Part shown: positions 51,901 to 64,000 of the stretch, one piece after another
Layout of the letters: each line of letters opens with the position of its first letter
Numbering within the stretch: the first letter of the stretch is position 1
NCBI RefSeq assembly: GCF_900496995.4
Contig: NC_044022.1
Span: 18,986,938-19,050,937 of the forward strand
Direction: 5' to 3'
Origin: Aquila chrysaetos chrysaetos
Lineage: Eukaryota > Chordata > Aves > Accipitriformes > Accipitridae
Length of the DNA: 64,000 nt
Program-made: the position numbers and the translations under genes
Notes under the pieces: generated by a model
Databases searched by the model: none
What the model was told of the DNA's origin: nothing
Seen by the model: the letters and a program-made list of their open reading frames with translations, nothing else

Positions 51901-54900
51901 GTGCCTAAGTTTCAAGTGACTGAATTTTCACTGTTGCGTGTGGGAGGAGATATACATGGTAAAATTCTCCTCGTCTTTAATTTCCTCACGACAGTTCCAC
52001 TTTATTTCATTGAATGTCCCAAATTCTCAGTTCTGGTGTTCATGACCCTGTTAAAGTGTGCCATCACCTCTACTGCTGTGTCATGCATCTTCAAATCTTG
52101 CTCCTCAGTCAAATTTTTGTTGTTGTTGTTTCCTTATCTTTTCTGCTGCCTCTGTACCAGTATCCTTTAGATTCATTGACAGATTGTTAGAAGGAAAGCT
52201 TTAAAAGAAACTCTCGATCATATTTTGAAGAAGGCTGCTGTGGTGAGGGTGGCCCTGCAGATGCAGGCTGGGACCGCTTTTGAAGAAACCAACTATTGCA
52301 GACAGCAGATCCGGGTGCATTTGCTATTCACTTCTCTGCAAGGCTGCTCCCAGTGCTACTGTCTGTGTTTCGTGTCCAGGCAGCCCTGAGATTTCTCTGG
52401 CCAGCTTTAGCTGCAGATTTACTGCAGGGAGCAGCTCTGCGAGTGCTGCGGAGGGCAGAGAGCAGCAGCTCAGAGCCTTTGCCCTCCCCTGCCACTTATT
52501 TCACAGCCGTGTCAGCATCACCGTTACCCCTCCTGCTGCGTATGTGTGGGCTGGAGTATTCATTGCCACCAAAACTGGTGGTTTCTTGCGTTGGTTTGCT
52601 TTTACAAGGCGGGTTCTCATCTCATAAAGAGTTGGACCAATGCATTGGAGACATCCACGCAATACCAGGGGTGAAAGAACAGTTTCTTTCCCTTTCCCTG
52701 CAACTTTCACTTTAGGAAACAGCATTCTTTGCACAGATCTAGGCAAATGTCTCTGCAGTTGTGAATTTTTTAAGACTGTTTTGCTCCAGAAGGAGTAAAC
52801 GGACTGTTCACTTATGCCAGGCACAACACATCCTCAGCGGTTTAGGCTTTTAGTGGCTGCTAAGCATTGCGGTACATATGCATAAATAAGATAGTCATGG
52901 TGATTTCTAGGCTAAGTTACCTTGAAATTACTGTTCTGCAAACATAAATAAGTCCCTGGCTGTGGTGGTTTTATTTCAGTATAGATTTGTGGTGGGGTCC
53001 GTGGGCCTGATCCTTCTGACAGCCTGCTTTTCCACATTCTGGGGTGGTGAATACCACCTCAAGGCTTGCTTAAGTTTCAATCATAAAGGCAATGACTTGA
53101 ATTCAAGGGTGAAAATTCTGATAGTTATTTTAAAGTGAAAGGTAAAAAATGTTTAAATCTTCTCCACATTTTCCAGCTTTTCAGTGTTGGCTAAAAGCCC
53201 TCTGTAAAGCACGGTGGTTCTCAGAAGCTTTTGCCTCTTAGGATGGGGGATGGCGGCAAGAAGTAAAACCCATTGTAAAGTGGGGCATTAGGCAGTTTTA
53301 ATCAATTTTTGTCTTGCACTATATTTCAGATACTGTGGTTGAGACAGTGGAAATTATCTGAGTTTTAGCACTTTATCATTAGTTTTTATAACTTTATCAG
53401 AGATGATAGTGGTTAGTGAAAATTTTAGATTTCTGTACAAGTCATGCTGGCAAATTTGTGTGGCGTGCATTTTTATAAACTATGAAAATTCAGCTGTTGA
53501 TGGCTTTAAGCCCATGAAATGATACCTTTCCCTGCTGCAGAGGTGCCACTGAGATTAGGGTAAACGTGCAGGCATGTGCTATTCAGACAGAGAGTCCGTC
53601 CCTTTAATGGAAATATTGTTGCTTTGGTACCTTGTTCTCACTGGGTTCACTTCAAAATGGGGTAGGATTCGTCTGGTTTAACAATTAGACATCTGGTACT
53701 GAACCATCTGAGTATAAACTACTCACCCTGGGCTCTCCAGGGGTTTGAGGGTAGAGATTAAATACCTCCATAATGAAGCTTATGTGACCACTCTTAAATG
53801 TCTATCCTTGTTTAGCAGATGCCCTCTAGATATCTCTTCTCAGTCTCTGACTACAAAGGGACCCTAATCTTAGTTGATTTTTGGAACCTAAGTTAGGGCT
53901 GATGAATCCCAACGTAAAGCACTGTCTCAATGGGCAAAGGCCATCAGACTCGTGGGGTTTGATGCCAGATGCCAGTGGCCTTGCAAGGGATGCAGTAAAG
54001 TACCATGGGCTAGATCAAACAAACATTTCACAGGTTTCTGACCTTTCCAATGAAGAGCAAAACCCATCTTCCCCAGTCCCTCTTGCAATAAAGCAGATTC
54101 TAATGGTCAAGGCTGCCTGCAAGATACCGCTGAATACCTAATAGCTCATCTATTTTCTAGCCTAATTACTGCCTAAGCCATTGTGTTGCTTAAAACCTAA
54201 GGCCAGATTCTGACACCTTTAATACATCAAACAGTGCCTATTTTTATGAGTAATTCTGCTAAATGAAAAAGTTTTAGGAATCTCATCTATTAAGATAGGT
54301 ACTTGTTCATGTAAGGGAGAATCTTTGGAAAAAAGAGTCCTTCTGGATCCTTAGACACAATATTTAGCTCTCCAAGCGCAATGCAAACACTAAAGATCAC
54401 TTTTTTCACAATGTAAATTAAATAAAAGTAAAGCCATTATGCAAATGACATAAAATTAAAAGTCTGTGGTTTACAAACTACCTCTTTTTCCTTTCAAAGT
54501 TGCATAATGTCTTTATGCCAAGTATGTTCATATATTAATTGCAACTGATGGGGAAAAAGACCACTTCAAAAAAGGGTTTAGGCACTTTATTCAGCCAGCA
54601 GCTCCATTCTTTCTCTTTCTTTGAAGTGATTGGTGATGGAAATACTTGGTGAACTTTGTCCTCCTGCATAAAGCTGCTTTTACAAACATGGTGGCTTTTC
54701 TGTGCAGTGAAAAACCTAGGTATCTGCAAAAGCAGCTGGAAGCAGGAGGAGGAATCAGTGGCATACCATTTGTCAGAACTTTGTGAGCCACTACTAGCCA
54801 GAAAATCACATCATAAGAGCCTTTAATTCCTCTAATAACTTTGATTTGAGTTTGTGATGAATGATTTTATGCTGCAAATTAATAATTTAGTTCATCTTCT

Positions 54901-56899
54901 ATGACAACATCCCACCTATCTTTGAGATCTGTGTCCCAATAAACATGTGTAAGGCCCAAGTTTAGCTGTTCTTACATCATCTACGTCTCACCTACAGTGC
55001 AAGCATCTCAAGAACTTTGCATGAGAAGTATAAAGTATCACTGAAATACAGTGTGCATCAAAACCTAATTATATATGTTGCTGCTTGCCTCACTGCTGAG
55101 TTTCTAATCAGACCTTGACTTTTGTTTGAAGGCACCTTCTTGCAGATGAAAAAAATATTACTCAACAAGGAGATTATTGAATAGCACATGACTTAGCCAT
55201 TCATCTGATTAGCCCACTGATAGGAATCATAAGACATTTTAATAGAGGATAGCCATAAGAAATTTTCAATATGACTTCATATTTCCTAGAAATGATATAT
55301 TTCTATCTTGCTTTATCAATGGAACACGGTGTTTATTTAAGGTAAAAAAAAAATCTAACATGAATTTGGAGAAGACAGACATCCACTTTTGGTTTCTGTA
55401 CCATGTGAATGACTTTCTCCTTGCTGCAACAGCTAGTGCATAAAACCAAAGATAAACATCACAAACAGATGGTGCTGACCCCGTAAGTGCACTCAGTGCT
55501 ATTTCCATTAAATGAAACTGCATGGTCTAAAAGCCCAGTGATCAGCACTCTTCAGTTCTCATCCCAGCCTTACATTTGACAGCACAATTTCCATCAGATA
55601 AAACCTCCACAGGTAACCTTCCTAGGGTCAGAGGCAGACCGTCAATCTTCTTGTCTTCCTAACCTGCTCAAAATTATGCACGTTGAAAAAATAAGGTTAG
55701 AAACAGGTTTCCATTGAATGTTGTCTGTTCTCATAGCACCTTTTCTCAGCTATGAAACATACAGTTAAATGCAATAATTGTCTTGCTTAAAGACTGCTGT
55801 TGTCATGAGATGTTTCAGGAATTTATAATTCTTCTTTTTTTGGATCACACCTCAGCAGTAGACATGGAATAGAAATAGAATAGTAGACAATAGAATGGAA
55901 ATTCTATTTTTTCACTTCAAGAAAAATTCCGTGTAATTTATTTCCATTCTTGGAAACATTTTTTCAAAGTTCCCATGCAAACAGCATATATATTAACAAA
56001 CCCACAGCTGACCAACATACCACATCCTGACATCAAGTGTGTTAATTTTTACACTGCTGATCATATAAAATGATAGATATTTACAAATGTCCATATTTGC
56101 ATATAATAATATATTGCTAGTTCACAAAAATACTGTAAATAACTTCCCAGAAAACACTCTGAATTCAGCAAATAAAACCGTAAAGCTTCTGAACAGATCT
56201 AGTGTGAAACGTCTCCTCCCAGATCTTTTCACTGGAGCAATACAGCTCTTCATATCGCTACTGCTGTGCTATTTCTTGGAACACTTTCCACGTTTGTAAG
56301 GCTTTAAATTCACCTTTCTCACCTCTGTGTTTTAGTTTGCCAGTAAAACTGTATTCATAATGACTCTAATGTCTGGTGTGGCTCCAGAGCTTAATTATGT
56401 TACTGTTGATTATTACTTGCATGAGAATATGCAGGATCCTCTTCATGCATGAGCAGATTAGTTGTGTTAACATGTTTCCCACAAAATACCATATTATCAA
56501 GGAGCTTCCAATCTGGTACCTAGATTTTTTCTGACTCCTTTTTAAAGTTCTGTAACGCACACCAAGACTCTTGGTACTGTCCACAGACCTAGAAATCTGG
56601 CAGCTTAATAAGACTGTACACTGAAGTTCAAGCTTGTCATAGAATTATTAAATTCCCTTGGATGTTTGCTTTAAAACTCCTTTTTCATGCTATACTCTCT
56701 TGCATTTTCATACAAATGAGTCTGGCATGGTACTTACATTATTTAGACAAAGGGTAGCTTTCCAGTGACTTACAAAATGAAGTTCTACCTTCAGTAATGT
56801 TCTCTTAGAAAACCTGCTATGTGAAATATTGACCTAGATTGGAAGCAGTGATTTTTACAAGGTGGTGTTTTTTTTCTCCTCCTACTTTCTTCATCACAG
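48975..56899 (+). other. RAB38: RAB38 intron 1 (7.9 kb)
   Basis: GT-AG intron (GTGAGT...CATCACAG). It contains a duplicated 16-mer CTTGTCCTTATTCCAA at about 49607-49638, a polypyrimidine tract at 49464-49510, and a TTG triplet run near 52116. There is also an unexplained GC-richer patch at 52240-52720. No transposon family or nested gene is clearly recognised. Confidence 0.8.
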
Positions 56900-57180
56900 G
56901 TCAGGAAAGATTTGGAAACATGACCAGAGTATATTACAGAGAGGCCATGGGGGCATTTATTGTCTTTGATGTTACAAGACCTGCAACATTTGAAGCAGTG
57001 ACAAAATGGAAAGAGGATTTGGACTCTAAGTTGGTTCTTCCAAATGGTAAACCTGTGCCGACAGTCCTCTTAGCAAACAAATGCGACCAGGGAATAGATG
57101 TTCTTATGAACAACGGCATCAAGATGGATCAGTTCTGCAAAGAGAATGGATTCGTGGGCTGGTTTGAAACATCAGCCAAG
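56900..57180 (+). CDS. RAB38: RAB38 coding exon 2 (codons 69-162)
   Basis: Completes Gly69, then catalytic Gln70 and QERFGNMTRVYYREAMGAF (switch II). Rab signature FDVTRPATFEAV follows, then the guanine-specificity motif Asn128-Lys-Cys-Asp131 and Glu158-Thr-Ser-Ala-Lys162. It ends precisely after the ETSAK lysine at donor GTAATG (57181), phase 0, the same exon boundary as expected for this gene family. Reading into the intron adds 18 codons and a stop, and is not functional sequence. Confidence 0.97.
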
Positions 57181-58312
57181 GTAATGTTTTCATTTATTTT
57201 TAAATGTTTCTTCAAGTACAGAGAAACTGGTTCCTAGAATAGTTCATTTGGTCGAAATGCGTACCTTGCAAAGCTCCTCTCTTGGTGGAATTAATTAAAG
57301 GTGAATTTGTAAATTAATAAATTTCTATTTCTTATAGGCCTTTTATTGCAAAGCAAATTATATGCAACGTTCTGAAATGCAGCTGCTCTAATACGATAGG
57401 CCAGCAGTAAAGGATGTAAGTGGTCAACAACTTACTGTGTAATAGCCTGGGGAAGAAGATGACCTTTGCCGAGGCAAAAAAGCCACCTCTTATGAATGAT
57501 ATGAGGATACTTTTCGTAATTCTTAACAGTGAATATTATCTATAAATATTTATATAACCACTTTGCCTGGGAAATGCTGATTTGAGACAATAGCTTTATT
57601 GTGTTAGATTCCAGAAAAAAAGTCAGTCTATTGTAGCGCTTGCACGATGTTTACAGTTGTAAGCTCTCATTCTCAAAAGCTTTTTCAAAAAAATCACATA
57701 TCTGGGGAGAAAGGAAAGATCAGTGGTCAAACTGCCAAATCAGCTGCTCTGAGGTTCAATTCCTTGCCTTAGTACAGATTTCCTGGGTGCCTATAAGAAA
57801 ATGGAGATAAAAATCAGAAGGGGCACTGGGACTTTCAGAGTATAAAGGTCCAAGGTACAGTGGTCCTGTATATCAATTTGAGATTTCTCAGATAATCTCA
57901 GTGCATGCAAGATTTGGAGTGCTGGCATGTAAAATATTCATTTGAACACAACAGTTCAATGGATATTGTGTTTATTGTATTCTCCGATTATGAAAGCTGG
58001 TGTCATCATTAAAAGCTCTGGGAAACATTTGGATGTTTTAAATGTAAACAGTTTGGCTCTGGTTTGACCTAGATTCTTAGTAGACTGAAAGCCAAAATAC
58101 TACATTCAATTGTTTAATTTCTTTTAAACACTTTATGAAAGTTACTTAAGAACCTTTGGAGTGTATAATTGTATACTTGTATTTTACTTTTCTGGTCCTG
58201 ACTCCTTCTTTAAGCACTAATATTTAGAAGTCTCACTTGTAATCAGCAGAAGTAACAGCAGGTGACTAGCAGCATGTCCTAGACTGCCTCAAGCATTGCA
58301 TGAACTCTGGGC

Positions 58313-58645
58313 TGAGATTGCAGCCTTTCAATACTTAAGGGGGGCTTATAAGAAAGATGGGGACAGACTTTTCAGTAGGGCCTGTTGCGATAGGACAAGA
58401 GGTAGTGTTTTTAAACTAAAAGAGGGTAGATTCAGACTAGATACAAGGAAGACGCTTTTTACAATGAGGGCGGTGAAACACTGGCACATGTTGCCCGGGT
58501 TGAACAGGGCTTTGAGCAACCTGATCTGGTTGAAGATGTCCCTGCTCATTGCAGGGGGTTTGGACTAATTGCAGGGGGATTGGACTAGATGACCTTTAAA
58601 GGTCCCTTCCAACCCAAACCATTCTAAGATTCTGTGATTCTGTGT
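58313..58645 (+). mobile_element. CR1 LINE 3' end with internal deletion and small duplication
   Basis: + strand CR1 from the 3' end of ORF2 (IAAFQYLRGAYKKDGD-like, CDRTRGSVFKLKEGRF) into the 3' UTR and ATTCTAAGATTCTGTGATTCTGTG end. Relative to the copy ending at 32563 it lacks the GGAGCAGGCTGCCCAGAGAG region. It also contains a tandem duplication of TTGCAGGGGG(T/A)TTGGACTA. Confidence 0.93.
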
Positions 58646-61600
58646 CTTTGTGGTCAGTGTCTTTGCTTTCCTACTGAATGAGTCTCAAAACTAGTCACTG
58701 TTTCTTCAAAATGCCATTTTTAGGGAGACATTTTGGTCTAGGTCAGTGTGTAACTTACCTTGCTGTACAAACAGGGTACTTCCTATTCCTGCATATGCAG
58801 GACCTGGTTTGAATTCAGGTCTGTGGTTCTCTGCTGATTTGTGCTGGGTGAGGCCACCAGAATCCAGTGTTCCTTTCTAGGATAACCTCGATTTTACTAT
58901 GGACAGTGTCCAGTTCTGGTTTAAGAAAGAGGCCAAGATCTCTTACATCAGCTTCTTCATGATAATTATGGCAGAAAGGTAACTACTCCAGGAAAAAAAA
59001 AAAACAAACAAAAAACCAGAACTCAGAGAGTGAAGCATTTGGAATGGCAGCTGTCAGTAGAACATGTGGAGAGTTAGGGGATTATTACAGGACAAACTAT
59101 TATTATTTGTATAAGGATTACATATTCTGGCTCTTTCCAATATTCTATTAGGTGTGTAACTGTCTTTCAGGCCACAAGTAACATGAAATACCTGGTTGTG
59201 AGTATTTGGGATCCAGTTCACCAGTGATGTGTAACACTGTGTATGGCTGTTTTCTTCAGAATTACTTTTCTTCATTTCTGCTATGTACATGAGTCTGCAT
59301 TTCCTGGAGACAAGAACCAATTCACTGAAAACTGAGGCCTGAAGGCAAAACCACCACAAAAAATCATGTGGAGAGAAATGAGTAACAAATTGTTTTAAAA
59401 TGTCTGCATCTGAAAGACTTTCAAAGAGAATGAGAGGGAACAGGATGGGCCATTGTTTAAAGGATACAGGACCACAGTTTCATTATTTTAGGTTTGGATT
59501 ATAAAAGTCATGCAGCTGATGACTGCTCTTTGGCCTATGAGAAAGGAATCTGTACCATGAATTCCACACATCAGTCCCCAGCAAGCATCTGTCCACCTCT
59601 TAAAAAGAACAAACACATTTATTGTGCCAAGGGCCATTGCAGGTCATGACAGAGAATGAATGTACAAACAATTTTAAAGGCCACAGAGAGGTTTTACTGT
59701 GATGATGGAGCCCGTCTTAGGCATAATTATGGAAGTATAAAAGACATGTAAACTTTTAAAAAGTCACAACAGATGAAAAGTTTTCCAAGTTTTTCTAAGC
59801 CACATAGAATTAAGATTTTGATTTATTTTAAACAAAGGAAATATCTAGATTCTTCTTACTTTATTTAAGTCAGAAACCCAAGTAGTCCTCAGGTTACCAG
59901 TGTAATCCTGCAGAAACAGAAAGAAATCCAGCTACGACAAGACTTATCTTCAAAAGCCACTGTGAAGGGAGCAATGAGATTTGAGGACACATGACTCTGG
60001 GACACATGACTGTTATCAGATTGTTCTCTGCTGCTATAGACTGAAGGCAAGGATCTGTTACTCTGCAATCCACACACCTGATTTCCACCCAGAACTGGAG
60101 GCTCCTGACTAAAATGATGCAAAGAAGAGTAATTCCACTAAAGACGGTAGAATCACAACATTTAGGCTAAGTCAGATCAGAATAATTTCCCCACTTGGTC
60201 TAAGTTCTGAACTAAAACCTACACATATTTTCTAAACAAAAGTTGTGATTACTGCTATTTTAAAATACTGAATGTTACATGTACTTGGTATACTTTCAGC
60301 CTAGGGCATATTAAATAATTGAACTCAGGTCTGGGGAAAATAAAAACCTAGCTATGTTTGCTATAGAGAATAGAAACTCTTTTCTGAGCAGAATAACACT
60401 GACAGAGAAGTCATCATATTGCAGCTAGCAGTTTTAGCAGTTCAAATAAGTAATAACTTTTTTTTGTGGTATCCTGGAATAATTAGATCTCCAGAGGTTT
60501 TCTGGAGACGTGCTTGGAAACGTTATAGCCTTCAGAGCAAACTGAATCTGATTTATGCATTTTGGAAAACAAAGGTGATTTCTTATAAAAATACATCTTA
60601 GTTCTGGTTGCCTTGCAGAAAGTAGCATGCTGTATATGTACCTACCATATTTCAAGCTGTCAATGGTTTGAATTTTTTGTCCGTAGCACTGGCAGATTAC
60701 ACCAAAAAACATCACTCTATTTTTCCCTGGTGCTTTTTTTCTTAAGTTAACTTCAGTATAAAACATTTGAGCCACCTAATGCATTCTCATGTATTAGTTT
60801 TGATTCTTGCATTACTCTAAAGGAAATACTCAGCCTGTTCCAATTTTCCACTCCCTACAAAGACAGAAGAATTTGTTCTGATAGTTTGCCATTTAAGAAG
60901 GGCCTTGTTGGGCAACAGCACAATGTAGTATAGTCACAAGTTATACATATCGCCATATATCTGGTGGAAAGCCTGGTCTCTTTTATATATGAATATTTAG
61001 TTTGCTCATATTGATTGCAGTCTGAAAGCACATCCCCAGATAGTCACAAAATAACCTTTAATAATAAATTCTTTAATAAATTTCATGACCACAACTATTG
61101 TGAAAGATGCATTTTTTTAAAGGAAGGAAAATTCTCCTTCCTGTCACACATTTAATTATCCAGCATGTGGCCAGAGTAGCTGAGAGCTCCACTCGCATTT
61201 CCAAGCCTTTAAACTGTTTTCAGCACCATTCCTAGTTCAAAGAGGTGAGCTTTTGACCTGGATTAGAAAAGCAGCAATTTCAGGCTTATTATCACTTTAT
61301 AATGAAAACGGAACTTGTGCATCAAAACAGACAGCCAGGCAAAACTAAATGTGCTTGAAAATACCTACTTCAGAAATAACTTGAAATACCTTACAACTGA
61401 CCATAGCTGTGCTGTGATTATGCATGAGTTCCTCTTTTCCCCACTGTAATTCTGCTGTCAGCAATACAGAATTAGGTAAAAAAACATTCACATTTTGTCC
61501 AAATTGCCCAGAAGGGCTGGTAGCTGTGCTTTTCAGATCCTTACTGAAGTAGGTGAAGCACACCGCTCCTTGTCTGCTGAGCATCATGGCCTGGAGACTG

Positions 61601-62428
61601 AATGAGCACTGAGTCTCTCGGCTGTTTGGACCAGAAAAATCTTTTGTCCTCTTGGAAACGTGGATAATAACATATTCTTTCTCCAGCTTTTGTCTGACAG
61701 GCAGTCCACAGTATGTCATAGTGCCCAAATGCCGGACTAGGAATCAGGAGTCCTCTTTGCCACTGATCTACGGCGTGACCTCCAAAAAGTCAGTCTCTCC
61801 TCTGATCCAGCCTCTGCCACAAATCAAGGACAGCAAATCTGCTCATCTGACCAGTGAGCTCTGTGAACAAACCAAGCTCTACTAGCCCTTGTTTAAATCA
61901 CAAATTCTTCAGTTCTTCTGACTGGACAATTATTATGGAAGTTGAAGAAACCAAGCTATACGGTAGACTTGCAGAGGAGCAGGATATGTGCTTTCCATTT
62001 CCATATAGACAAATGAGGTTTGGACATGTATTTGAATTAGGCTGACACGCTACAGCTAATCTGCTGATCTGGTAACTGAAACCAAAGCAATCCATTTAAG
62101 ACTGCGAGACCCAGTTAGGGATGTATGGCTTCCTACATTGTCTTTTTAATTCACTCAAAAAAAAAAAGTCTAACCGATCTCACTGCACAGAGCCCTAGAA
62201 GATATTTCAGCTTCTGCCATAAACCAAGAAATGAAGCTGACACCTAAGGCAGAAGCTTTCAGGTCAGATATACAGTCACTCTGTGCAGAATCCTCTGCAG
62301 AGTTTGTTTCCCGTAGCTAAAAGAAAAGGAGTTGATTCAGACTATCCTACAGGTACTAGAGCTGTCCTATAGCTCTCTGGATCATTTCTATGAAATACGT
62401 TAGTTAGTGCTGGCCAAAGCTGGAAATT

Positions 62429-62490
62429 CACAGAATCACAAAATTGTTGAGGTTGGAAGGTCATTTAGTCAAACAATTTTGTTGCAGAAT
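62429..62490 (-). mobile_element. CR1 LINE 3' end (reverse orientation)
   Basis: CACAGAATCACAAAATTGTT then GAGGTTGGAAGGTCATTTAGTC is a diverged reverse-complement CR1 terminus. It is short and non-coding. Confidence 0.75.
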
Positions 62491-64000
62491 ATTCAACCAG
62501 CTATAATAATACAATCACAGAAATTATCTTGTTCTCAGGGTTGCAGTCACAGCAGTTCACATCCATGAATTTCATGTTCATGCATCCGGTTGGCTTTTAA
62601 CTTGTATGGTTGTGTTTTTCTAGAAACACAACCACAGAAATACGGCACAACACCTTAATAAGGCTCTGCTGCCAGCAGTTTCCAAGGGAGCTCTGCTAAG
62701 GGAGTGTGTGGAGCCATTCCCTCAAATTGCTTGCTCCGGGGGAGCGCAGGTTAAAACATCTTGAAATTCATTTCCCTGCTCCTGGATTTTAGTGCATTAT
62801 AGAAATAAAATGTGGAAGCTACGTGTTTCTCACTCGGTTCCCATCTAATACCTGAACATTTCAGAATTTGTAAATGTTTACGCAAGAGAAGTCGATTTCG
62901 TTCAACTCCAGTAGTAGCGTCTAAGGTCATGTCTCTAAGCGGTGCTGCCTTAGACCTCCGCACGTGCCCATGTTAGGTAGCCATGCCTGCATACACGTTG
63001 TTCTTCACCCTGACTTTCAACATAAGACTCAGAAGCATCATATTCAGTCGGAGAAAGAAACTACTCAAATGTAGAAAGGGAGCAGTTTTACACTAGAAAC
63101 CAGACAGACAAAGCTAAGATACCTGCATGGCAAAGAAAGAAAAGTTTCATCTGGAAGTGAGACAGGCCCATAAAACTAGCAAAGGCCTTTTTTCTTCTGT
63201 AAAGAGCTAAGAGCCAGTCTAGTCTGAGGGGATTTATTTCATATATTAAAATGGAATGCTCTAAATGTTAATGTTCTGCATCTGCATTAGAGATGACAGT
63301 TAAGGGGGAAGGCAATCCAGAATGCAAAGAAGCTTGCTGAGCTTGTGTACTGCTTTGAGACACATTCAACAAAGTATTTATTTTCCCTTCAGTTGATCGT
63401 TGCATTACGAGAATACGACATTATTTCCCATAGCAATAGGTTCAAAGGTTTTAAATCATGCAACTCTCCTTCCCTGCCCTGAGTTGCTATCTTTTCCATA
63501 AAACTGCCCTTTGAAAAGATACATTTGAAGGAGATCGATCTACAAAGCAAACTGTAATTTCATTTGTGTCTTCCAGTGTTCCTTTCTGGCTTTCAGAGTT
63601 TGCTCAGAGTTATTTTCTTTGCCTTGCTTTGTTTGGTAATAGAATAAAGAGTAGCATGTGGTGATTTTCACTTTTGCATTCCTTCTTGATGGGGTCAAGA
63701 GAAAGACTGACTCAAGTAGTCAGACATCATCTCAGGAGATGGGTTCAGGTCCTTGCTCTGGCAGGTATTGGCAGGTTGATGCAGGGTAAGTCGTTTAGGG
63801 CTGGATTCACAGCTTAGTTCTTGCATCACTGACTGTGATAGTGTCTTTCAGGTGCTGGGACTTACTGAGGCACGAAAGTCACAGAAATGGGTTAAGCACC
63901 TCAGGGGACAGGGCAAGGGGAGATGCCCAGGAAAGAGTTTCATAAAAGCTAGCATGCTAAATCCAGATGTCCATATGAGAAGTAGAGCAAAAGCAGGAAG

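Larger units (their letters stand above)
48770..64000 (+). other. RAB38: RAB38 gene, small GTPase, 5' two of three coding exons (3' truncated by window)
   Basis: Rab-family GTPase of the RAB29/RAB32/RAB38 group. It directs cargo such as tyrosinase-family enzymes to melanosomes and other lysosome-related organelles, with BLOC-2/BLOC-3 and AP-1/AP-3 as known partners. Exons at 48770-48974 and 56900-57180 join in frame to 162 codons and include every GTP-binding motif. The remaining roughly 50 codons (hypervariable tail and C-terminal prenylated cysteine motif) form a third exon in vertebrates. No match to it was found up to 64000, so intron 2 exceeds 6.8 kb. WDIAGQ in place of the usual WDTAGQ is characteristic of this subfamily. 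The gene is on the same strand as CTSC, about 19.7 kb downstream. Confidence 0.95.
57181..64000 (+). other. RAB38: RAB38 intron 2, 5' part
   Basis: Begins GTAATG and runs to the window end with no acceptor plus C-terminal RAB38 coding sequence found. It contains a rearranged CR1 (58313-58645), an A-rich tract at about 58990-59010, a reverse CR1 end near 62429, and otherwise AT-rich unique-looking sequence. Open frames of 60-130 codons have no recognised domain. Confidence 0.75.

Noticed and set aside
60147-60175. AGAATCACAACATTTAGGCT, similar to a reverse CR1 end
   Set aside because: Too short and without the neighbouring CR1 blocks.
63740-63840. Segment slightly resembling an old tRNA-derived SINE (MIR-like) core
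   Set aside because: Only a short GGTAAGTCGTTTAGG-type match; too weak to call by eye.

Overview
The window is bird genomic DNA. The evidence is a set of CR1 LINE copies with the typical octamer-like 3' ends (ATTCTGTG/ATTCTATG), three related avian-type solo LTRs, and two spliced genes whose proteins are close to their vertebrate orthologues. The species cannot be fixed from sequence alone. The CR1 subtypes look more neoavian than galliform, but that is a weak impression.

Layout. Positions 1-8880 hold no gene I can support, only CR1 remnants, simple repeats and one strong short hairpin near 1.3 kb. A GC/CpG-rich island (about 8880-10520) carries a higher-order minisatellite of 147-148 bp units and the CTSC promoter. 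CTSC (cathepsin C, dipeptidyl peptidase I) is complete on the + strand as seven coding exons between 10095 and 28461. Together they give an uninterrupted 461-residue preproenzyme with signal peptide, exclusion domain, propeptide and papain-fold catalytic Cys/His/Asn. Its introns carry two related LTRs and a CR1 end. Positions 29105-48560 are intergenic, with a 2.1 kb CR1 copy with reverse-transcriptase remnants, a second internally deleted CR1, and a third LTR in the opposite orientation. RAB38 starts at 48770 (+). Exons 1 and 2 are present (codons 1-162, all GTP-binding motifs). The C-terminal exon with the prenylation motif is not in the window and must lie beyond 64000.

The two genes are head-to-tail on the same strand, the same neighbourhood as in mammals (CTSC beside RAB38). 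Both products act in lysosomes or lysosome-related organelles: CTSC activates granule serine proteases, and RAB38 directs cargo to melanosomes and similar organelles. I see no dedicated new gene system. The most distinctive unexplained structure is the nested minisatellite just upstream of CTSC.

No tRNA, rRNA, CRISPR array or prokaryotic feature was seen. Exon boundaries were placed by hand from AG/GT sites, reading-frame continuity and protein similarity. UTR limits, transcription starts and repeat edges are approximate.
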